This document shows, in pieces, positions 1 through 3,987 of a stretch of 5,982 nucleotides of DNA; the stretch's first letter is position 1; each line of letters opens with the position of its first letter. Source of the stretch: Clostridia bacterium (GTDB lineage Bacteria > Aerophobota > Aerophobia > Aerophobales > AE-B3A); assembly GCA_030610745.1 (NCBI GenBank), contig JAUWRC010000093.1, positions 1 through 5,982 of the forward strand, in the 5' to 3' direction. The position numbers were made by a program, and so were the translations under genes. The notes below the pieces were generated by a model. The model ran no database searches and was not told the origin of the DNA. It saw only the letters and a list, made by a program, of their open reading frames with translations.

Positions 1-1
1 G

Positions 2-2524
2 AAACACGGGCTTTATGTAGTGCTAAAACCAGGACCTTATATCTGTGCGGAGTGGGACTTTGGGGGGTTTCCTGACTGGCTTCTGGCCCGGGATATTAAA
101 CTTCGCCTGCCTGATACCGGATACCTTTCTTTAGTAGAAAGATGGTTTAAAGTGGTAGCCAGGGTAATAAAACCCCATCTTATTACCAGTGGGGGAAACA
201 TAATTTTATTTCAGATAGAGAATGAATATGACCATTTAATGGAGGAGGGTGATCTGGGCCTCTCCAGAGAAGAAGCTCTCAGGTATTTATTGTCTTTATT
301 GGCAATTACCAGAAGGTGTGGTATAGATGTTCCTGCTTTTACTAATGAAGGAAGTTTTATTCGAGGAACAGAGATTATTGACACGCGAACTTTCTATCCC
401 AATATTCCCTGGATATGGCTCTGGGAGTTTGATTACTTTGAGCGCCTCATCGAAGAAGCCAAAAAAGAGCAGCCAGATAAACCCGTCCTGGTACTGGAAC
501 TAGGAACTGGTTGGTTCGCTCAATTTGCTCAGCCCTTTTATGAAGGCTCCTGGGAGTTGCTTAATGCAGCCCTAAAAAGTGTTTTGATTCGGGGCGCTTC
601 TTTACTAAATATGTATATGTTTACCGGAGGCACTACTTTTCCTTATTGGGGATGCAAAGGTGATTTTGGAGGAATAGGTTCTACTACCACCTTTGACTTT
701 GGCCGCGCTCCTATTCGAGAATGGGGAGAGCTAGATGAAAAGTACTATCTTGCTCGGACGGTAGGGCTATTTTTAAAAAGCTTTCCTCAGCTTATTACCG
801 AGACAGAGGCAGTTCCAGAGGCAGCTTTTTTTACCAGAGGGGGAGAAAGGATAAGGGCTCTGGAAGAGAACAAGGTTCTTGATGCTACTTCCTTTGCTGG
901 AAGTTATGAGAAGGTCTTAGTCTTGGAAAGACTTGGCTCTCCGGGCGGCCTTTTGCTGGTTCGCAATCTGGAAGATGCAGTCAAGAAAGTAGCTATTTCT
1001 TACACTTCTTCTCTAGAAAATATTAAAAAGAGACTGCCCGAAGAAGGTTATCTGGAGCTGCCTCCCTATTTTGCTGCTCTACTCCCCATAGATGTAGTTA
1101 TACCTGGCACTAATCTTATGATTTCTCATGCTACCTCAGAGCTTTTAACTACCAAAAAAATCGGCGATAAACAAGTAGTTATCCTCTCTACTCAAACTGG
1201 AATTCAAGGTGAGGTAGTGCTAAAAGGGAAAAATGGCAAAGTAGAAGTATTGGAGGGGAAAGTAGCGGTTAAAAGAGATAATTCTTCTATTCGTCTGTTT
1301 TATACGCCTGAGGATACCAAGCTTGTAGAGATAGATGAAAAAATCTTATTATTACTTCTTGATTCGTATTGGGCTGGTCGGGTCTGGCTGCTGGATGATT
1401 CTATCATGCTAACTGATATTTATTATATTAAAGAGATTGAAGAAGGTCCAAAAGAGATTCTTCTGAAAGGTGAGGCGAGGAATAAAATAGAGAGTAAAAC
1501 CAGAATATTTACCTTCTCTAAACCGAAAAAGATAAGAATTAATGGAGTCTCTATCCCATTTAGTTACCAGGAGGCTAAGAGAAGTTTAAAGTTTAACTGC
1601 CGAATAGAAGAGGAAAAGCCGGTAAGTATAAAATGGAGCCAGCCTTACTGGAGATACAAATCTGACAGCGAGGAAAGAAAGGTAGGCTATAATGATAGGG
1701 ACTGGTTAGTTTTAAAAGAGCCCATTTCTCTGGAAAAAGCTAAACTTTTTGGACATGGCTATTTCTGGTACAGAACACAGTTTTTACTTCCCAATGGGGT
1801 ATCCCAGGTAAAAATGGGTATAACTACAGAATTTGACCGAGTTTATCTTTATTTAAATGGAGCTTTTGTCTGGCGAGGAATAGGAGAAAAAGAGCTAGAG
1901 ATTACTTCCTATCTTAAACCAGGTAAGAATCTTCTGGCTATAAGTTGTGAGAATGCCTATCATACTAAGGCTCATCCCCATGAAGGGGCGATAAAGAAGT
2001 ACAGCGGCATTCAGAAACCTATCAGGCTTAGAGGAAAGATTAATGATGAGGTCTGGGAAAAAGAGATAAAGGAATTTAAGGTGAGGAAAGATTTAAACGG
2101 GATAAGAAAAGGCTACCATAAGCCTGAATATAGCGATAAGGAATGGATAAAAGTAAAAGAAGGGGAAAAGTATGTCTGCCATGAGAATCTGGGTAATCTA
2201 ATCTGGTTTAGACGAGGATTTAAGTATAAGAAAAAAGAGGGGTGGACTGCGCCGCTTAAGCTGGTTATTCCTCAGGCAGAGGAGAGGTGCCATCTTTATT
2301 TAAACGGCCAGACCCTGGGCCGATATGAGTCGGTAGGCCCGCAAAATATCTTTTACATACCCCAAGCAATGCTAGAAGAAGAGAACTTATTAGCCCTCGT
2401 TCTGGAAGGTCCGGGTTTCCACCCTGTAAGAGAAGAAAGGTTTAAACCCGCCTTTTTCAAAGAACCTATCCTCGGAACATATTACCAGGCTAAAGAGATA
2501 GAAATAAAGATTGAGCGGAAATAG
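2..2524 (+). CDS. GH35 beta-galactosidase, LacA-like multi-domain, 5' partial
   Basis: A glycoside hydrolase family 35 enzyme, expected to remove terminal beta-galactose from oligo- or polysaccharides by a retaining mechanism. The frame is open from base 2 (K-H-G-L-Y-V-V-L-K-P-G-P-Y-I-C-A-E-W), so the start lies off the left edge and perhaps 60-100 residues, including any signal peptide, are missing. Residues are numbered from the GTG at 20. The GH35 hallmark PGPYICAEWDFGGFPDWLL is at 5-22. QIENEY at 65-70 carries the acid/base Glu69 (codon 224-226). LELGTGWF at 158-165 carries the nucleophile Glu160 (497-499). NMYMFTGGTTF and TFDFGRAPIREWGELDEKY (198-242) are the usual late barrel motifs. 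About 340-450 resembles BetaGal_dom2 of fungal-type enzymes. Two jelly rolls follow: about 555-650 (GYNDRDW, FWYRTQF, VYLYLNG) and about 700-800 (YSDKEW, IWFRRGF, LYLNG). The complete protein would exceed 900 residues, longer than many bacterial GH35 enzymes. Family assignment is very secure; the natural substrate and cell location are not visible. Confidence 0.95.
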   Translation, partial: KHGLYVVLKPGPYICAEWDFGGFPDWLLARDIKLRLPDTGYLSLVERWFKVVARVIKPHLITSGGNIILFQIENEYDHLMEEGDLGLSREEALRYLLSLLAITRRCGIDVPAFTNEGSFIRGTEIIDTRTFYPNIPWIWLWEFDYFERLIEEAKKEQPDKPVLVLELGTGWFAQFAQPFYEGSWELLNAALKSVLIRGASLLNMYMFTGGTTFPYWGCKGDFGGIGSTTTFDFGRAPIREWGELDEKYYLARTVGLFLKSFPQLITETEAVPEAAFFTRGGERIRALEENKVLDATSFAGSYEKVLVLERLGSPGGLLLVRNLEDAVKKVAISYTSSLENIKKRLPEEGYLELPPYFAALLPIDVVIPGTNLMISHATSELLTTKKIGDKQVVILSTQTGIQGEVVLKGKNGKVEVLEGKVAVKRDNSSIRLFYTPEDTKLVEIDEKILLLLLDSYWAGRVWLLDDSIMLTDIYYIKEIEEGPKEILLKGEARNKIESKTRIFTFSKPKKIRINGVSIPFSYQEAKRSLKFNCRIEEEKPVSIKWSQPYWRYKSDSEERKVGYNDRDWLVLKEPISLEKAKLFGHGYFWYRTQFLLPNGVSQVKMGITTEFDRVYLYLNGAFVWRGIGEKELEITSYLKPGKNLLAISCENAYHTKAHPHEGAIKKYSGIQKPIRLRGKINDEVWEKEIKEFKVRKDLNGIRKGYHKPEYSDKEWIKVKEGEKYVCHENLGNLIWFRRGFKYKKKEGWTAPLKLVIPQAEERCHLYLNGQTLGRYESVGPQNIFYIPQAMLEEENLLALVLEGPGFHPVREERFKPAFFKEPILGTYYQAKEIEIKIERK

Positions 2525-2558
2525 GGCGAGGGGAGCCAGGGAAGAAAGGACAGGGATT
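2525..2558. other. 34-bp convergent intergenic gap without visible terminator
   Basis: The GH35 stop (TAG, 2522-2524) and the stop of the minus-strand transglutaminase gene (2559-2561) face each other across 34 purine-rich bases. I see no GC-rich hairpin followed by a T-run on either strand. The run of T at 2566-2571 is not preceded by a stem. Transcripts from the two sides may therefore overlap or end by another mechanism. Confidence 0.6.
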
Positions 2559-3386
2559 TCAAAACTTTTTTCTTGCTGCCGTAATCATAAAAATTCTACT
2601 TATCATAGGGAGTATCCACATAATAAGTAGAAGAAAGAAGAAGGGTGAGAAGCTCAGGGACCTACTTTTTCCTTTAACCTGGGCGATCTTGCCGGCTGGT
2701 TCTGCCCTTAGAGTTAGATCCTCTATTTCTTCGAGCTCATAAGCATAAGCCTTACTTTGCAAAGCTCTCTGAGGATACCATCCAAGAGGATTATTCCTTC
2801 CTGTTGCCTCGGCCCAGATCCAACCCGATTCCTCGTTAAATGTGAGGCTGATGTTAGCTTTTTGATATCCTGGTAGATGGACAAGGGCAGCGGCATGACC
2901 AGGAACAAGAACTATGGCTGTACGATACCCGGCTGCTTTATACATAGTGGCGAGAAGAACGGCGTAGTCTTCGCAGTCCCCCTGAGCACCACCTTCCTGG
3001 ATTTTTTTAGCCAGTTCATCAGCATTCTGAGCAAATTCAGGGTAACCGAACTGGCTAAGGTCCTGAGTATATCTGACTCTATCTCTGACAAAGGTGTATA
3101 TTCTTTCTGCTCTTTGATAAAAATCGGGGTATTGCCTCAGAAACTCTTGGCCCAATCTGTAAGCAATATCAGCATTACTGCCTAAACTTTCAAAAGCTAT
3201 TACAGGACGGAATCCTTTTTCAGTAACCTGAAAATATCCATCAAAACCCTGCGGCCTTGTTCGGCAAATGTCCCAGAGGTCATAGATTTCCCCATTTTTT
3301 TGGTAAAAATTTTGGGAAATGGCTTCAGGGGATAGCACCAGACAAATTAACCAGACCAAACTTAGTAAAGTTATTCTTATCTTCAT
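2559..3386 (-). CDS. Secreted, membrane-anchored transglutaminase-like cysteine protein
   Basis: A 275-residue transglutaminase-fold protein placed on the outer side of the cytoplasmic membrane. Residues 1-24 form a signal peptide (MKIR, then a hydrophobic core to about 18, and an A-I-S cleavage site before Gln25). The domain spans about 75-215. RIYTFVRDRVRYTQD (94-108) leads into GDCEDYAVLLATMY (136-149), which holds the nucleophile Cys138. PGHAA supplies His164, and WIWAEATG (189-196) supplies an acid, Glu194, where Asp is more usual. A hydrophobic helix at about 246-268 followed by AARKKF suggests a C-terminal anchor with a short cytoplasmic tail. Members of this fold include cross-linking enzymes, proteases and amidases, so the reaction cannot be named. 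The ATG overlaps the upstream gene's TGA by 4 bp and has no clear Shine-Dalgarno, so translation is probably coupled to the DUF350 gene. The fold and triad are well supported; the substrate is unknown. Confidence 0.88.
   Translation of the reverse strand: MKIRITLLSLVWLICLVLSPEAISQNFYQKNGEIYDLWDICRTRPQGFDGYFQVTEKGFRPVIAFESLGSNADIAYRLGQEFLRQYPDFYQRAERIYTFVRDRVRYTQDLSQFGYPEFAQNADELAKKIQEGGAQGDCEDYAVLLATMYKAAGYRTAIVLVPGHAAALVHLPGYQKANISLTFNEESGWIWAEATGRNNPLGWYPQRALQSKAYAYELEEIEDLTLRAEPAGKIAQVKGKSRSLSFSPFFFLLLIMWILPMISRIFMITAARKKF
3383..3386 (-). promoter_or_regulatory. ATGA stop-start overlap (translational coupling)
   Basis: On the minus strand the bases ATGA hold the start of the transglutaminase-like gene (ATG, 3386-3384) and the stop of the DUF350-like gene (TGA, 3385-3383). 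The 20 bases upstream have no GGAGG-like site, so reinitiation by ribosomes finishing the upstream gene is the simplest way for the start to be used. This also supports the chosen start codon and shows the two genes share a transcript. Confidence 0.8.
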
Positions 3387-3865
3387 AGAGACATAGTTAG
3401 AGCTGAGTGCAGAATAATTCCTAGAAAGAGAAGGTAGCTAAGTACATATATACCGATAGCAATGGAATTATCCTTGATGTTAAAAAATGGGATTTTGGGG
3501 GTCAGCTTATCGAGAATGTTAAACAAAACTATGCCTATTAAAAGGCTTACAAAGAAGCTTATACTTATTAGCCCCAGCCTTCTAAAGTTTATCAGGCTTT
3601 CTCTCAGCGATGTCCCAATGGCCATTGGCGTTGTGCAGGCGCCGTGTATTATCAAACCGACAAAGATAGTGAATCCCCCAATAAAAAGTCCCACTGAGAT
3701 GGGGTCTTCTCCTATCTTTTCTCTCTGGTGAATCTTCGGGGTCAGAGCATCCAGTATCCTTATTCCAAGCCAACCCAGAAAAGTGCAAATAAAAGATATC
3801 ACCACTACTCTAGCTATCCAAAAGATAACCAATAAATAAAAGGGAATTGACGGACCTATAGGCAT
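3383..3865 (-). CDS. DUF350 (YjfL/UPF0719-like) four-helix membrane protein
   Basis: A 160-residue integral membrane protein with four hydrophobic helices at about 8-36, 56-77, 97-118 and 133-157, so it is almost entirely in the cytoplasmic membrane. It is an internal duplication: ILDALTPKI (37-45) recurs as ILDKLTPKI (117-125) exactly 80 residues later. Each is followed by a short polar stretch and a helix ending in I-I-H-G-A (His74) or I-L-H-S-A (His153). This two-fold layout, with D-x-L-T-P after the odd helices, fits the DUF350 family that includes E. coli YjfL. The family has no established biochemical activity that I know of. A strong ribosome binding site precedes the ATG, and the 3' end overlaps the envelope transglutaminase-like gene. 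From memory, DUF350 genes recur near ATP-grasp amidoligase-like and other peptide-bond-handling genes, which would suit this neighbour. The family call is from motif memory and fairly confident; function is unknown. Confidence 0.8.
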   Translation of the reverse strand: MPIGPSIPFYLLVIFWIARVVVISFICTFLGWLGIRILDALTPKIHQREKIGEDPISVGLFIGGFTIFVGLIIHGACTTPMAIGTSLRESLINFRRLGLISISFFVSLLIGIVLFNILDKLTPKIPFFNIKDNSIAIGIYVLSYLLFLGIILHSALTMSL

Positions 3866-3870
3866 TTATT

Positions 3871-3876
3871 TCCTCC
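3871..3876 (-). promoter_or_regulatory. Strong Shine-Dalgarno for the DUF350-like gene
   Basis: The minus strand reads AAAGGAGGAAATAAATG. A near-perfect GGAGG lies 6 bases before the ATG at 3865, which fixes the start. It contrasts with the downstream gene, which has no such site. Confidence 0.85.
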
Positions 3877-3883
3877 TTTCCAG

Positions 3884-3918
3884 AGTTCGTAGTTCGTTGT
3901 TCATAGTTCATTGTTTAT
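3884..3918. repeat. Heptamer tandem array A (5 units, AGTTCRT-like)
   Basis: Five adjoining 7-bp units on the + strand: AGTTCGT, AGTTCGT, TGTTCAT, AGTTCAT, TGTTTAT. The consensus is WGTTYRT. The array begins 8 bp beyond the ribosome binding site of the DUF350-like gene, so on the minus strand it lies in that gene's 5' leader. Similar GTTCGTA/GTTCATA heptamer strings are common between genes in several uncultured bacterial genomes; their role is unknown. Confidence 0.8.
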
Positions 3919-3919
3919 T

Positions 3920-3956
3920 CCCCCTCACCTTAATCCTCTCCCCACAGGGGAGAGGA
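3920..3956. repeat. Interspersed palindromic repeat with 10-bp hairpin
   Basis: A C-rich lead (CCCCCTCACCTTAA) is followed by a perfect inverted repeat. The arm TCCTCTCCCC (3934-3943) pairs with GGGGAGAGGA (3947-3956) across a 3-base loop, ACA. The form CCCTCACC...CTCTCCCC-loop-GGGGAGAG is a widespread REP-like intergenic element in bacteria. It could protect or shape the transcript between the two minus-strand genes. No T-run follows it on either strand, so it does not look like an intrinsic terminator. Confidence 0.8.
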
Positions 3957-3959
3957 CAC

Positions 3960-3987
3960 TATACGCTATATGCTACCTGCTATACGC
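3960..3987. repeat. Heptamer tandem array B (4 units, TATACGC-like), overlapping a gene end
   Basis: Four adjoining 7-bp units on the + strand: TATACGC, TATATGC, TACCTGC, TATACGC. The third unit is the most diverged. Read on the minus strand as GCGTATA-type units, the array encodes the last six residues (RIAGSI) and the TAG stop of the TPR/DUF3857 gene, so the repeat has grown into or replaced the gene's original 3' end. Confidence 0.8.

Noticed and set aside
2723..2908. 61-codon open frame on the - strand within the transglutaminase-like gene
   Set aside because: Out-of-frame overlap with a well supported gene; no domain or start signal.
2877..3185. 102-codon open frame on the + strand
   Set aside because: It lies wholly antisense to the transglutaminase-like gene, whose triad and signal peptide are clear; its product resembles no known protein and there is no good ribosome binding site.
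3340..3346. Cys15 of the transglutaminase-like protein as a lipoprotein lipobox
   Set aside because: The Cys sits inside the hydrophobic core (W-L-I-C-L-V) without a small residue before it; a type I site at A-I-S/Q fits better.
3462..3788. Open frames on both strands within the DUF350-like gene (+ 3462-3731, - 3582-3788)
   Set aside because: They are alternative-frame shadows of the membrane protein gene, with no recognisable domains.
3934..3956. 10-bp GC-rich hairpin as an intrinsic terminator for the TPR/DUF3857 gene
   Set aside because: On the minus strand the hairpin is followed by TTAAGGTGAGGGGG and on the plus strand by CACTATACG. Neither has a T-run, and the sequence matches a common interspersed repeat instead.
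3884..3987. Repeat block as a CRISPR array
   Set aside because: Units are 7 bp, directly adjoining, degenerate and without spacers, and the two arrays have different unit sequences.
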